Positions 56,601-64,000 of a stretch of 64,000 bases of DNA are shown piece by piece (the stretch's first letter is position 1; each line of letters begins with the position of its first letter). Under the pieces are notes generated by a model. The model was not told the DNA's origin. It saw nothing but the letters and a program-made list of their open reading frames with translations, and ran no database searches. Location of the stretch: assembly GCA_902601315.1 (NCBI GenBank), contig CACKMS010000002.1:62001-126000 (forward strand). Reading direction: 5' to 3'. The translations under genes and the position numbers were made by a program. This DNA comes from an uncultured Pelagibacteraceae bacterium. GTDB taxonomy: Bacteria; Pseudomonadota; Alphaproteobacteria; Pelagibacterales; Pelagibacteraceae.

Positions 56601-56996
56601 ATGAGTAAAAAAGATAAAAAAATTGATATCAAAACAGTAAAATCTGTAAATAAAAACGTCAGATCAAGTGTAAGAAAACTCAAACCAATATTGAAATCTA
56701 TAGTTGGAAAAAAAGTAGACGTGGCTATGAGAGATCTTACTTTTTCTGAAAAAAGAATTTCTAAAGATGTCAAAAAAACCATTTCATCTGCTGTTGCAAA
56801 TGCGGAAAACAATTATCAATACGATATTGATAATTTAATCGTAAAGGAAGCGTATTGTGGAAAACAAATAATAATGAAACGATTTAGAGCAAGAGCAAAA
56901 GGAAGAGCTGCTGAAATTATGAAACCTTATTCAAATGTGACGATTATTTTAATAGAACAAACAAAACAAACGGAGAGAGATGGGGCAAAAGGTTAA
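56601..56996 (+). CDS. rplV: 50S ribosomal protein L22
   Basis: L22 contributes to the exit-tunnel constriction. The 131-residue protein has [20 protein letters not shown] in its first helix and the tunnel-hairpin region [23 protein letters not shown] near 79-101, with the usual RARGRA-like motif. Its last 17 nt overlap the rpsC start, which suggests coupled translation. Confidence 0.96.
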   Translation: MSKKDKKIDIKTVKSVNKNVRSSVRKLKPILKSIVGKKVDVAMRDLTFSEKRISKDVKKTISSAVANAENNYQYDIDNLIVKEAYCGKQIIMKRFRARAKGRAAEIMKPYSNVTIILIEQTKQTERDGAKG

Positions 56997-57639
56997 TCCA
57001 ATTGGCTTAAGACTAGGTATAAATAGGGGATGGGACTCTGTTTGGTATGCTAAGAAAAAAGATTTTGGTAACTATTTAATTGAAGACTTTAAAATCAGAG
57101 AATACATAAAAAAAAATGTAATTAACTCTGGTGTCTCCAAAGTAATGATTGAGAGAACTTCAAAGAAATGTTTTGTGACAATATATACTTCAAGACCTGG
57201 ATTTGTGATTGGTAAAAAAGGAAGTGATATAGAAAAAATTAAAGGAAAACTTTCAAATCTTACAACAAATGAAGTTGTCCTAAACATCAAAGAGGTAAAA
57301 AAACCTGAGACAAATGGTTATTTAGTTGCAGAAAATATTGCTCAACAATTAGTAAAAAGAGTTTCATATCGTAGAGCAATGAAAAGAGCTATGCAATCAG
57401 CTTTAAGATTGGGTGCTAAAGGTATTAAGGTTTCTGTTAGTGGAAGACTTGGTGGTAATGAGATTGCAAGAACAGAGTGGCTAAGGGATGGTAGCATTCC
57501 ATCGCATACTTTAAGAGCTGATATTGATTACGCTGAAGCAGAGGCATTGACTACATATGGAATAATTGGAATTAAGGTATGGATTTATAAAGGCGAAATA
57601 TTCACAAAAGAATTTAGTCAGGAGAGGAATAAAGCTTAA
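56980..57639 (+). CDS. rpsC: 30S ribosomal protein S3
   Basis: S3 lies at the mRNA entry and has helicase activity with S4. The 219-residue protein starts [19 protein letters not shown], includes a KH domain with [14 protein letters not shown] near 70-83, and the C-terminal [15 protein letters not shown] near 147-161. The ATG within rplV is supported by the perfect N-terminal consensus. Confidence 0.97.
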   Translation: MGQKVNPIGLRLGINRGWDSVWYAKKKDFGNYLIEDFKIREYIKKNVINSGVSKVMIERTSKKCFVTIYTSRPGFVIGKKGSDIEKIKGKLSNLTTNEVVLNIKEVKKPETNGYLVAENIAQQLVKRVSYRRAMKRAMQSALRLGAKGIKVSVSGRLGGNEIARTEWLRDGSIPSHTLRADIDYAEAEALTTYGIIGIKVWIYKGEIFTKEFSQERNKA

Positions 57640-57641
57640 TT

Positions 57642-58049
57642 ATGTTGCAACCAACTAGAACAAAATTTAGAAAAGCTCATAAAGGAAGAATACATGGAAA
57701 TGCGTCCAGATGTAATGTAATGAATTATGGATCATTCGGACTTAAAGCTATACAGCCTGAAAGAGTGATTTCAAAGCAAATAGAAGCAGCCAGAGTTGCT
57801 TTAACAAGACATATGAAAAGACAAGGAAGAGTTTGGACTAGAATGTTTCCTAACATACCTGTCTCAAAAAAACCTACCGAGGTAAGAATGGGAAAAGGTA
57901 AAGGTTCTCCAGAGTTTTGGGCGTGTAGAGTTAAACCAGGAAGAATTTTGTTTGAAGTTGATGGTGTATCTGAGCAAATAGCAAAAGAGGCATTATACAA
58001 AGCTTCTGCAAAACTTCCTATTAAATGTAAATTTATTAAAAGAGTATAA
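57642..58049 (+). CDS. rplP: 50S ribosomal protein L16
   Basis: L16 positions tRNA at the A site. The 135-residue protein has [16 protein letters not shown] at the start, [18 protein letters not shown] near 48-65 and the signature region [20 protein letters not shown] near 80-99, including the arginine hydroxylated in some bacteria. It sits 2 nt after rpsC and 1 nt before rpmC. Confidence 0.97.
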   Translation: MLQPTRTKFRKAHKGRIHGNASRCNVMNYGSFGLKAIQPERVISKQIEAARVALTRHMKRQGRVWTRMFPNIPVSKKPTEVRMGKGKGSPEFWACRVKPGRILFEVDGVSEQIAKEALYKASAKLPIKCKFIKRV

Positions 58050-58050
58050 G

Positions 58051-58239
58051 ATGAAGCAAAAGGACATAAAAAAATTAACTAAAGAACAAGCACTCAAAGA
58101 CTTGGAGAAATTAAAAAAAGACTTATTTAACTTTAGATTTCAAAAAGTAAACGGACAAGTTAAAAGCCCAGCTAAAATTAATGAAACGAAAAAAACCATA
58201 GCACGTTTAAAAACATTATTAGAGATAAAAAATGCCTAA
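58051..58239 (+). CDS. rpmC: 50S ribosomal protein L29
   Basis: L29 neighbours L23 at the tunnel exit. The 62-residue, two-helix protein has LTKEQALKDLEKLKKDLFNFRFQ and the C-terminal KTIARLKTLLEIK, matching the short L29 family. The last 8 nt overlap rpsQ. Confidence 0.94.
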   Translation: MKQKDIKKLTKEQALKDLEKLKKDLFNFRFQKVNGQVKSPAKINETKKTIARLKTLLEIKNA

Positions 58240-58468
58240 AAAAATACTAAACGGAATAGTTGTCAGCAACAAACCAAATAAAACGATTACTGTGATGGTT
58301 GAAAGAAAGTATCAACATCCTGTGTTAAAAAAAGTAATTAAGGCAAGAAAAAAATATAGTGTCCACGACGAAGAAAACAAATTTAAAAATGGTGATAAAG
58401 TATCAATACGAGAGTGTAAACCATATTCAAAGTCAAAAAAATTTGAAGTTATAGGAGATGTTAAATGA
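58232..58468 (+). CDS. rpsQ: 30S ribosomal protein S17
   Basis: S17 is an OB-fold primary binding protein of 16S rRNA. The 78-residue protein shows [20 protein letters not shown], then [31 protein letters not shown], where the signature GDxVxIxExxPxSKxK is nearly perfect. Its ATG overlaps rpmC and its stop overlaps rplN by four bases. Confidence 0.96.
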   Translation: MPKKILNGIVVSNKPNKTITVMVERKYQHPVLKKVIKARKKYSVHDEENKFKNGDKVSIRECKPYSKSKKFEVIGDVK

Positions 58469-58833
58469 TACAAGTTCAAACTGAATTATTTGTAGCTGAT
58501 AATACAGGTGCAAAAAAAATCGAATGTATTAAAGTTTTAGGCGGCTCAAAAAGAAGATATGCAAGTATTGGCGATACCATTGTAGTAGCTGTCAAAGAAG
58601 CAATACCTAAAGGCAAAGTAAAAAAAGGAGCTGTTCATAAAGCGGTAGTAGTAAGAGTAAAAAAAGGTATCCATAGAAATGATGGATCAAAAGTGAGATT
58701 TGATAACAATGCAGCAGTCTTAACAGATGATAAAGGTGAACCAATTGGAACTAGGATTTTTGGTCCTGTTACAAGAGAGTTAAGGAACAGAGGGCAAATG
58801 AAAATAATATCTTTAGCTCCGGAGGTAATTTAA
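58465..58833 (+). CDS. rplN: 50S ribosomal protein L14
   Basis: L14 forms an intersubunit bridge. The 122-residue protein has [20 protein letters not shown] near 9-28 and the signature [24 protein letters not shown] near 76-99. It has the standard length, and the last base of its stop is the first base of rplX. Confidence 0.97.
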   Translation: MIQVQTELFVADNTGAKKIECIKVLGGSKRRYASIGDTIVVAVKEAIPKGKVKKGAVHKAVVVRVKKGIHRNDGSKVRFDNNAAVLTDDKGEPIGTRIFGPVTRELRNRGQMKIISLAPEVI

Positions 58834-59078
58834 TGATCAAAAAAGGAATTAAAGTAAAAGTATTAGTGGGTAAAGATAAAAACAAAGATGGTGAAGTAAT
58901 GGAAATAGACCGTTCAAATAACCGTGCAAAGGTAAAAGGGATTAATATGGTCAAGAAACATATAAAAACAACAAAAGAAAAAAAAGGTGGAATTATTTCA
59001 AAGGAAAATTTTATACATCTTTCAAACTTATCTATACTTGAAAACAAAAAATCAAAAAAAGTTGAGGCTAAGAAGTAA
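58833..59078 (+). CDS. rplX: 50S ribosomal protein L24
   Basis: L24 initiates 50S assembly. The 81-residue protein is shorter than the usual 100 or so but keeps the KOW motif in [20 protein letters not shown] and the sequence [22 protein letters not shown]. The C-terminal extension is reduced to a lysine-rich tail, in keeping with genome streamlining. Confidence 0.94.
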   Translation: MIKKGIKVKVLVGKDKNKDGEVMEIDRSNNRAKVKGINMVKKHIKTTKEKKGGIISKENFIHLSNLSILENKKSKKVEAKK

Positions 59079-59632
59079 TGCAACCTAGATTAAAAGACTT
59101 AATTGTTAAAGAAATACAACCAAACTTAAAAGAAAAATTTGGTTACAAAAATTTATATATGGGACCCCAAATTTCAAAAGTAGTTATAAACATGGGTCTA
59201 GGTCTAGATGGTAATGATGCCAAAATTTTGAAATCTTGTGAAGAAGATTTAGCAAATATAACAGGACAAAAACCAGTAACAACCAAATTTAAAAAATCAA
59301 TTGCAAATTTTAAAACTAGAAAAAATACAAATGCAGGACTAAAAGTCACCTTAAGAAAAAATAAGATGTATGAGTTTGTTGACAGACTAGTAAATATTGC
59401 ATTACCTAGAATTAAAGACTTTAGAGGATTAAATCCAAACGGTTTTGATAAATTCGGTAATTATTCTTTTGGAATAAAAGAACATATTGTTTTTCCTGAG
59501 GTTAACTTTGATAAAGTTGATAAAATTAGAGGCTTAGATATTACAATAACAATAAAAAACCAAGATAAGGAACACAGTTTTGAGCTGTTAAAACAGTTAA
59601 ATTTCCCATTTATTGAAAAGAGGAGTTACTAA
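59078..59632 (+). CDS. rplE: 50S ribosomal protein L5
   Basis: L5 binds 5S rRNA and contacts the P-site tRNA. The 184-residue protein includes [14 protein letters not shown] near 29-42, [20 protein letters not shown] near 66-85, and [21 protein letters not shown] near 113-133, all family hallmarks. The rpsN start lies 1 nt after its stop. Confidence 0.97.
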   Translation: MQPRLKDLIVKEIQPNLKEKFGYKNLYMGPQISKVVINMGLGLDGNDAKILKSCEEDLANITGQKPVTTKFKKSIANFKTRKNTNAGLKVTLRKNKMYEFVDRLVNIALPRIKDFRGLNPNGFDKFGNYSFGIKEHIVFPEVNFDKVDKIRGLDITITIKNQDKEHSFELLKQLNFPFIEKRSY

Positions 59633-59633
59633 T

Positions 59634-59939
59634 ATGGCAAAAATGAGTGCGGTAAACAAGAATAATAAACGGATTAAATTATCTGACAAATTATTTAAGA
59701 AAAGGCAAATGCTAAAAAAAATAATTATGAATAAAAAATTACCTTTAGAGGAAAGATTTAAAGCACAACAAAAATTATCAAAAATGCCAAGAAACTCTGC
59801 AAAAACGAGAGTAATGAATAGATGTCAAATTACAGGCAGACCTCATGGTGTTTATAGAAAACTAAAAATATCAAGAATAGCTCTTAGACAATTAGGTTTA
59901 GAAGGTAAAATTCCTGGTATGGTAAAGTCAAGTTGGTAG
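59634..59939 (+). CDS. rpsN: 30S ribosomal protein S14, zinc-independent type
   Basis: S14 is a 30S head protein. I start at the ATG at 59634 ([16 protein letters not shown], 101 residues), preceded by GAGGAG inside the end of rplE; an upstream TTG in frame is rejected. The long form lacks the CxxC zinc pairs and has the signature [20 protein letters not shown] near 62-81. It precedes rpsH by 10 nt. Confidence 0.96.
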   Translation: MAKMSAVNKNNKRIKLSDKLFKKRQMLKKIIMNKKLPLEERFKAQQKLSKMPRNSAKTRVMNRCQITGRPHGVYRKLKISRIALRQLGLEGKIPGMVKSSW

Positions 59940-59949
59940 AAAGGATATT

Positions 59950-60345
59950 ATGAGTTTAAGTGATCCAATAGGAGATATGTTAGCGAGAATTAAAAATTCT
60001 CAAATGAGAAATCATAAAAAAGTAGAACTCCCATCATCAAAATTCAAAGTGAAAATAGCAGAAGTTTTGAAATCCGAGGGTTATATCATTGATTACAAAG
60101 TTACTGAGAACGATAAAAAATCTAATTTAGAAATAAATCTAAAATATAATTCAGGAAACCCAGTTATAAGTACAATTGAAAGAGTATCGAAGCCAGGTAG
60201 AAGGATATTTTCAAGTGCTGAAAGTCTTCCAAAAATAAATAATGGTCTTGGTATAGCTATAGTCTCAACACCAAAAGGAGTTATGACTGATATAGATGCA
60301 AGAAAGCAAAAAATTGGTGGAGAAATAATCTGTAAGGTATTTTAA
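59950..60345 (+). CDS. rpsH: 30S ribosomal protein S8
   Basis: S8 binds the central domain of 16S rRNA and in E. coli represses the spc operon. The 131-residue protein has DPIGDMLARIKNSQMRNHK near 5-23, VSKPGRRIFSS near 82-92 and the C-terminal GLGIAIVSTPKGVMTD with the STS-like motif. I did not find a convincing S8-site mimic near rplE. Confidence 0.97.
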   Translation: MSLSDPIGDMLARIKNSQMRNHKKVELPSSKFKVKIAEVLKSEGYIIDYKVTENDKKSNLEINLKYNSGNPVISTIERVSKPGRRIFSSAESLPKINNGLGIAIVSTPKGVMTDIDARKQKIGGEIICKVF

Positions 60346-60884
60346 TGTCTAAGATAGGTAAAATAAATATTCCAATTCCTGATAAAGTAAAAGTTTTACT
60401 AAGTGGAAATATTATAAATATTGAGGGTCCATTAGGTAAAAAATCACTTAATATTGATTTAGATGTTTTTGATTTAAAAATAGAAGAAGGTAAAGAATTA
60501 TCTATACAACCAAAAAAAATTGATCAAAACTCAAAAAGATTATGGGGAATGAACAGGAGTTTATTAAGTAATGCTATTATTGGAGCAAGTAAGGGTTATG
60601 AAAAAATTCTTGAATTAGTTGGAGTTGGATTTAGGGCTGCATTAAAGGGAAAACAATTAAATATGCAATTAGGTTTCAGTCACGACATAAATTTTGATAT
60701 TCCAGAAGGAATAAAAATCTCTGTTGAAAAACAAACAATATTAAAAATAAGTGGACCAGACAAACAATTAGTTGGAATGGTAGCGTCTCAAATCAAAAGT
60801 ATCAGACCCCCAGAACCCTACAAAGGCAAAGGAATAAAAGAACAAGGTCAATATATTTTAAGAAAAGAAGGTAAAAAGAAATAA
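60345..60884 (+). CDS. rplF: 50S ribosomal protein L6
   Basis: L6 lies near the sarcin-ricin loop. The 179-residue protein has the N-terminal [14 protein letters not shown], the internal duplication typical of L6, [15 protein letters not shown] near 89-103 and the signature region [18 protein letters not shown] near 152-169. Its one-base overlaps with rpsH and rplR suggest coupling. Confidence 0.97.
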   Translation: MSKIGKINIPIPDKVKVLLSGNIINIEGPLGKKSLNIDLDVFDLKIEEGKELSIQPKKIDQNSKRLWGMNRSLLSNAIIGASKGYEKILELVGVGFRAALKGKQLNMQLGFSHDINFDIPEGIKISVEKQTILKISGPDKQLVGMVASQIKSIRPPEPYKGKGIKEQGQYILRKEGKKK

Positions 60885-61237
60885 TGAAAATTAGCACATT
60901 AGATAGAAAAAAATTTAGGGTAAGGAATAAATTAAAAAAAGTTTCAAGCAAGGATAGATTTAGGTTGTGTGTTTCTCGTTCAACTAAAAATATAAGTGCT
61001 CAAATTATTGATGATGTAAATAAAATAACTTTAGTTTCCGCCTCATCAGTTGAGAAAAATATAAGAGAACAAAAAAAAACTAAGTCAGAACTTTCTACTT
61101 TAGTTGCAGAAACTCTTGCTAAGAAAGCTCAAGATAGAAAAATAACAAAAGTTTTTTTTGATAGAGGTATCTATAAATATCACGGTAGAGTTAAATTATT
61201 TGCAGAAACGTTAAGAAAATATGGGATGGAATTTTAA
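60884..61237 (+). CDS. rplR: 50S ribosomal protein L18
   Basis: L18 binds 5S rRNA. The 117-residue protein contains [18 protein letters not shown] near 27-44, [29 protein letters not shown] near 77-105 and the C-terminal [11 protein letters not shown], with the conserved FDRGxYxYHGRV signature. It precedes rpsE by 3 nt. Confidence 0.97.
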   Translation: MKISTLDRKKFRVRNKLKKVSSKDRFRLCVSRSTKNISAQIIDDVNKITLVSASSVEKNIREQKKTKSELSTLVAETLAKKAQDRKITKVFFDRGIYKYHGRVKLFAETLRKYGMEF

Positions 61238-61240
61238 AAA

Positions 61241-61741
61241 ATGGAAAAAAATATAGAATTTATAGAAAAACTTGTTCATATAAATAGAATAACAAAAGTT
61301 GTTAAAGGTGGAAGAAGATTTGGATTTTCAGCATTAGTTGTTGTTGGTAATCAAAATGGTAAAATTGGTATTGCACATGCCAAGGCAAAACAAGTTCCGG
61401 ATGCAATTAAAAAAGCAAACGAACTTGCAAGAAGAAATTTAGTTCATGTTCCATTAAGAGAGGGAAGAACGATACATCATGATATTTTTGGAAAAGATGG
61501 AGCGGGAAAAATAAAACTAAGAGCAGCACCTAAAGGTACTGGTATAATTGCAGGTGGACCGGTTCGTGCAGTATGTGAAGTTTTAGGTATTAAAGATATA
61601 GTTGCAAAATCTCTCGGTACTGCTAATCCTCATAATGTTATTAGAGCTTGCATTAAAGCATTGTCAAAACAAAATTCACCAAAGAATATTTCAACTTTAA
61701 GAAATAAAAAAATATCAGAAATAATTGAAAAAAGAGGATAA
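61241..61741 (+). CDS. rpsE: 30S ribosomal protein S5
   Basis: S5 works in decoding fidelity near the mRNA entry. The 166-residue protein has [24 protein letters not shown] near 19-42, [21 protein letters not shown] near 98-118, and [13 protein letters not shown]. The stop overlaps the rplO start, with no rpmD (L30) gene between them. Confidence 0.97.
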   Translation: MEKNIEFIEKLVHINRITKVVKGGRRFGFSALVVVGNQNGKIGIAHAKAKQVPDAIKKANELARRNLVHVPLREGRTIHHDIFGKDGAGKIKLRAAPKGTGIIAGGPVRAVCEVLGIKDIVAKSLGTANPHNVIRACIKALSKQNSPKNISTLRNKKISEIIEKRG

Positions 61742-62202
61742 TGACAAATTTAAATACAACAATCTCAGTAAAAATAAAAAAAATTAGAGTTGGTAGAGGA
61801 ATAGGTTCAGGCAAAGGTAAAACTTCTGGAAGAGGAGTAAAAGGTCAAAAATCAAGATCTGGTGTAGCAATTAAAAGTTTTGAAGGGGGTCAAATGCCAT
61901 TATATAGAAGACTACCGAAAAGAGGCTTTAACCCAATTAGAAAAGATAAAATTGCAAAAATAAATTTAGATTTATTAAATAAATTATTAGATTCTAATAA
62001 AATTAATTCTTCAGAGAAAATTAACCTAGAATATTTAAAGAAAAATAAAATTATATCTAAATCCGTTACTCAATTTAAAGTTTTAGGAAATGGTGAATTA
62101 AATTCAAAGTTAAATATAGAAGCTGATTTTTCCTCTAAATCAGCAATACAAAAAGTTGAGAAAGCAGGCGGAAGTATTTTAGTAAAATCAAATAAAGATT
62201 AA
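61741..62202 (+). CDS. rplO: 50S ribosomal protein L15
   Basis: L15 is a late 50S assembly protein. The 153-residue protein has the glycine-rich GRGIGSGKGKTSGRGVKGQKSR near 18-39, MPLYRRLPKRGFNP and the C-terminal KVEKAGGSILV signature. It starts on the last base of the rpsE stop and overlaps secY by one base. Confidence 0.96.
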   Translation: MTNLNTTISVKIKKIRVGRGIGSGKGKTSGRGVKGQKSRSGVAIKSFEGGQMPLYRRLPKRGFNPIRKDKIAKINLDLLNKLLDSNKINSSEKINLEYLKKNKIISKSVTQFKVLGNGELNSKLNIEADFSSKSAIQKVEKAGGSILVKSNKD

Positions 62203-63482
62203 TGAGCTCTTCAACTCAATCTCACGATTTAAGAAATAGAATATTATTTACTATACTTATACTTGCTATTTACAGACTAGGTACGTTTGTCCCACTTCCT
62301 GGAATTGATCCAGAACAACTTCAAATAATGATGGAAAGCAATCAAAAAGGTTTATTAGGCATGTTTAATGTTTTCGCTGGTGGAGCTGTGAGTAGAATGG
62401 CAATATTCGCACTAGGTATCATGCCTTATATATCTTCATCTATCATTGTGCAGTTATTGACAGGTGTTTCTGATTATTTCAAAAATTTAAAAGCACAAGG
62501 GGAAATAGGTAGACAAAAAATTACACAAATAACAAGATATGGAACTGTTTTATTAGCAACAATTCAAGGTTATGGTTTAGCGGTCGGATTAGAATCTTCT
62601 GCAAACCTGGTGATTAATCCTGGCATGTTTTTTAAAATATCTACGGTAACAACAATTGTTGCTGGTACAATATTTTTGATGTGGTTAGGAGAACAAATTA
62701 CACAAAGAGGTATTGGAAATGGTATTTCTCTAATAATTTTCTCTGGTATTGTTGCAGAAATTCCAAGGGCATTGGTAACTACTTTTGAACTTGGTCGGAC
62801 TGGTGCAATCTCTACAATTATGATTATAGGTATTTTTGTTTTATTAGTTTTAACTATACTATTTATTGTTTTTATGGAACGAGCTCTTCGTAAAATTTTA
62901 ATAAATTATCCAAAAAGACAAATGGGTAATAAAATGTATGGAGGAGACTCTTCACATTTACCGCTTAAAATAAATTCTGCAGGAGTAATACCTGCTATTT
63001 TTGCATCAGCTCTATTACTTTTACCTGTAACATTTTCAAATTTTAATGTATCTCAGAACGAAACATTTTTAAATATATCCTCATATTTTTCTCAAGGTCA
63101 ACCACTTTATATGATCCTATATGCTAGTGGTATAATATTTTTTACTTTTTTTTATACTTCAATTACATTTAATCCAAACGAAACAGCAGAAAATTTGAGA
63201 AAATATGGGGGATTTGTTCCAGGTATTCGTCCTGGTGAAAGCACAGCAATTTACATAGATACCATACTTACAAGGTTAACGACCATAGGTGCTTTATATC
63301 TTACATTGGTGTGTTTAATGCCTGAATTTTTAATAGCAAATTATCCAATACCTTTTTATCTAGGTGGAGCATCTGTATTAATTGTTGTTGTTGTAGCTAT
63401 AGATACAGTTACTCAGATACAGACACGTTTAATGAGTTCTCAATATGAGCAGCTAATTAAAAAAACAAAATTTGGTAGATAA
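62202..63482 (+). CDS. secY: Preprotein translocase subunit SecY
   Basis: SecY is the protein-conducting channel. The 426-residue polytopic protein has about ten membrane helices, with ILAIYRLGTFVPLPGIDP near 17-34, the plug-region sequence FNVFAGGAVSRMAIFALGIMPYISSSI near 53-79, and QRGIGNGISLIIFSGI near 166-181. The C-terminal cytosolic loop containing KYGGFVPGIRPG is normal. The adk GTG start follows its stop directly. Confidence 0.97.
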   Translation: MSSSTQSHDLRNRILFTILILAIYRLGTFVPLPGIDPEQLQIMMESNQKGLLGMFNVFAGGAVSRMAIFALGIMPYISSSIIVQLLTGVSDYFKNLKAQGEIGRQKITQITRYGTVLLATIQGYGLAVGLESSANLVINPGMFFKISTVTTIVAGTIFLMWLGEQITQRGIGNGISLIIFSGIVAEIPRALVTTFELGRTGAISTIMIIGIFVLLVLTILFIVFMERALRKILINYPKRQMGNKMYGGDSSHLPLKINSAGVIPAIFASALLLLPVTFSNFNVSQNETFLNISSYFSQGQPLYMILYASGIIFFTFFYTSITFNPNETAENLRKYGGFVPGIRPGESTAIYIDTILTRLTTIGALYLTLVCLMPEFLIANYPIPFYLGGASVLIVVVVAIDTVTQIQTRLMSSQYEQLIKKTKFGR

Positions 63483-64000
63483 GTGAACGTCATATTATTT
63501 GGCCCTCCTGGAGCTGGAAAAGGTACTCAGGCCAAATATTTAGTTGAAAAATTGAAAGGTTTTCAAATTTCGACTGGCGATATTCTTAGAGATGAAATCA
63601 AAAAAGATACAGATTTAGGTAAGCGAATAATTAATGATATGAATGATGGAAAATTTGTGAGTGATGAAATTGTAAATAAAATAATCAAAAAATTTGTTTT
63701 TGATCCTCAAAAGAAAAATAAATTAATATTTGATGGATATCCTAGGTCTCTAGATCAGGCAAAAAATTTAGATAGTTTATTAAATGTCTCTGAACAAAAA
63801 ATTGGTTTTGTGTTTTATTTAAACGTTAATAAAGAGACCATTGTTAAAAGACTTGAAAAAAGAAAGTTTATAGAAAAAAGAACTGATGATGATTTAGATA
63901 CCATTCTTAAAAGGTATGACACATACATGGAGACCACGAAACCAGTTTTAGATTTTTACTCAAAAAAAAATAGTTTTCATGAGATTGATGGATCTGAACA
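63483..64000 (+). CDS. adk: Adenylate kinase, short-LID form (3' end beyond the window)
   Basis: Adk interconverts ATP, AMP and ADP. A GTG start immediately after the secY stop gives NVILFGPPGAGKGTQAKYL with the P-loop at about 7-15, then FQISTGDILRDEI, FDGYPRSLDQA with the AMP-site Arg, and TDDDLDTILKRYDTY. The LID region is only KRLEKRKFIEKR, lacking the roughly 30-residue LID with zinc or H-bond tetrad of most bacterial Adk, so this is a short variant. The frame stays open to the last base, 172 codons in. Confidence 0.92.
   Translation, partial: MNVILFGPPGAGKGTQAKYLVEKLKGFQISTGDILRDEIKKDTDLGKRIINDMNDGKFVSDEIVNKIIKKFVFDPQKKNKLIFDGYPRSLDQAKNLDSLLNVSEQKIGFVFYLNVNKETIVKRLEKRKFIEKRTDDDLDTILKRYDTYMETTKPVLDFYSKKNSFHEIDGSE

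Noticed and set aside
59613-59633. Extended N-terminus for rpsN from a TTG codon
   Set aside because: The family N-terminus begins at the ATG at 59634, which has a GAGGAG ribosome-binding sequence. The extension only re-reads the end of rplE.

Overview
The window looks like chromosome of a SAR11-clade alphaproteobacterium (Candidatus Pelagibacter or a close relative). The DNA is very A+T-rich, AGA dominates for arginine, spacers are tiny or negative, and I see no insertion sequences, integrases or CRISPR arrays. Small streamlined operons alternate with the conserved tRNA-tuf-secE-nusG-rplKAJL-rpoBC and str/S10/spc blocks. The taxonomic call is inference from gene content, order and composition. 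No gene-free stretch exceeds 300 bases; the longest are 35369-35557, 50435-50587 and 37746-37879.

Layout. 1-2432 (minus): methylcitrate-cycle genes prpD-prpB-prpC, with prpC cut off by the window edge. 2475-3161 (minus): a phosphoglycolate-phosphatase-like HAD enzyme. 3231-12238 (plus): a GlmU acetyltransferase domain without its uridylyltransferase half, then glmS, class II DAHP synthase, nadE, cysS, cimA, trmJ-like and rpsD. 12342-20567 (plus): three consecutive large surface proteins, each with a signal peptide, a beta-helix or LamG passenger, SbsA/Big_5-type Ig-like modules and an autotransporter barrel of about 327 residues. This is the most accessory-looking part of the window. 20569-27795 (minus): a tight nine-gene run sfsA-map-purB-purC-purS-purQ-purL-bolA-grxD. 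27811-29974 (plus): a CinA-N-like protein, a gamma-glutamylcyclotransferase-fold protein and azlCD. 29989-33742 (minus): a glucosylglycerate module (synthase, phosphatase, phosphorylase). 33767-35368 (minus): three small unknown proteins and a divergent SDR protein. 35558-36883 (plus): tRNA-Leu abutting nadK, then a small secreted protein. 36893-37745 (minus): rlmB and tRNA-Thr.

37880-50434 (plus): tRNA-Tyr, tRNA-Gly, tuf, tRNA-Trp, secE, nusG, rplK, rplA, rplJ, rplL, rpoB, rpoC. 50588-64000 (plus): rpsL, rpsG, fusA, rpsJ through rplO, secY and the start of adk. This is the translation and transcription core. Two departures from the textbook order are the absence of tuf after fusA and the absence of rpmD between rpsE and rplO.

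Most notable observations: (i) the only tuf in the window carries what looks like a 26-nt deletion at a GAATA microhomology, removing eight switch-I residues and breaking the frame; (ii) the tandem autotransporter cassette, whose first two members share 80 of 82 nt at their 3' ends although they diverge elsewhere; (iii) nadK starts 4 nt after the encoded CCA of tRNA-Leu, so its only ribosome-binding sequence is the tRNA acceptor stem; (iv) GlmU is reduced to its acetyltransferase half; (v) there are clean hairpins in the rplL-rpoB gap and the rpsL leader.
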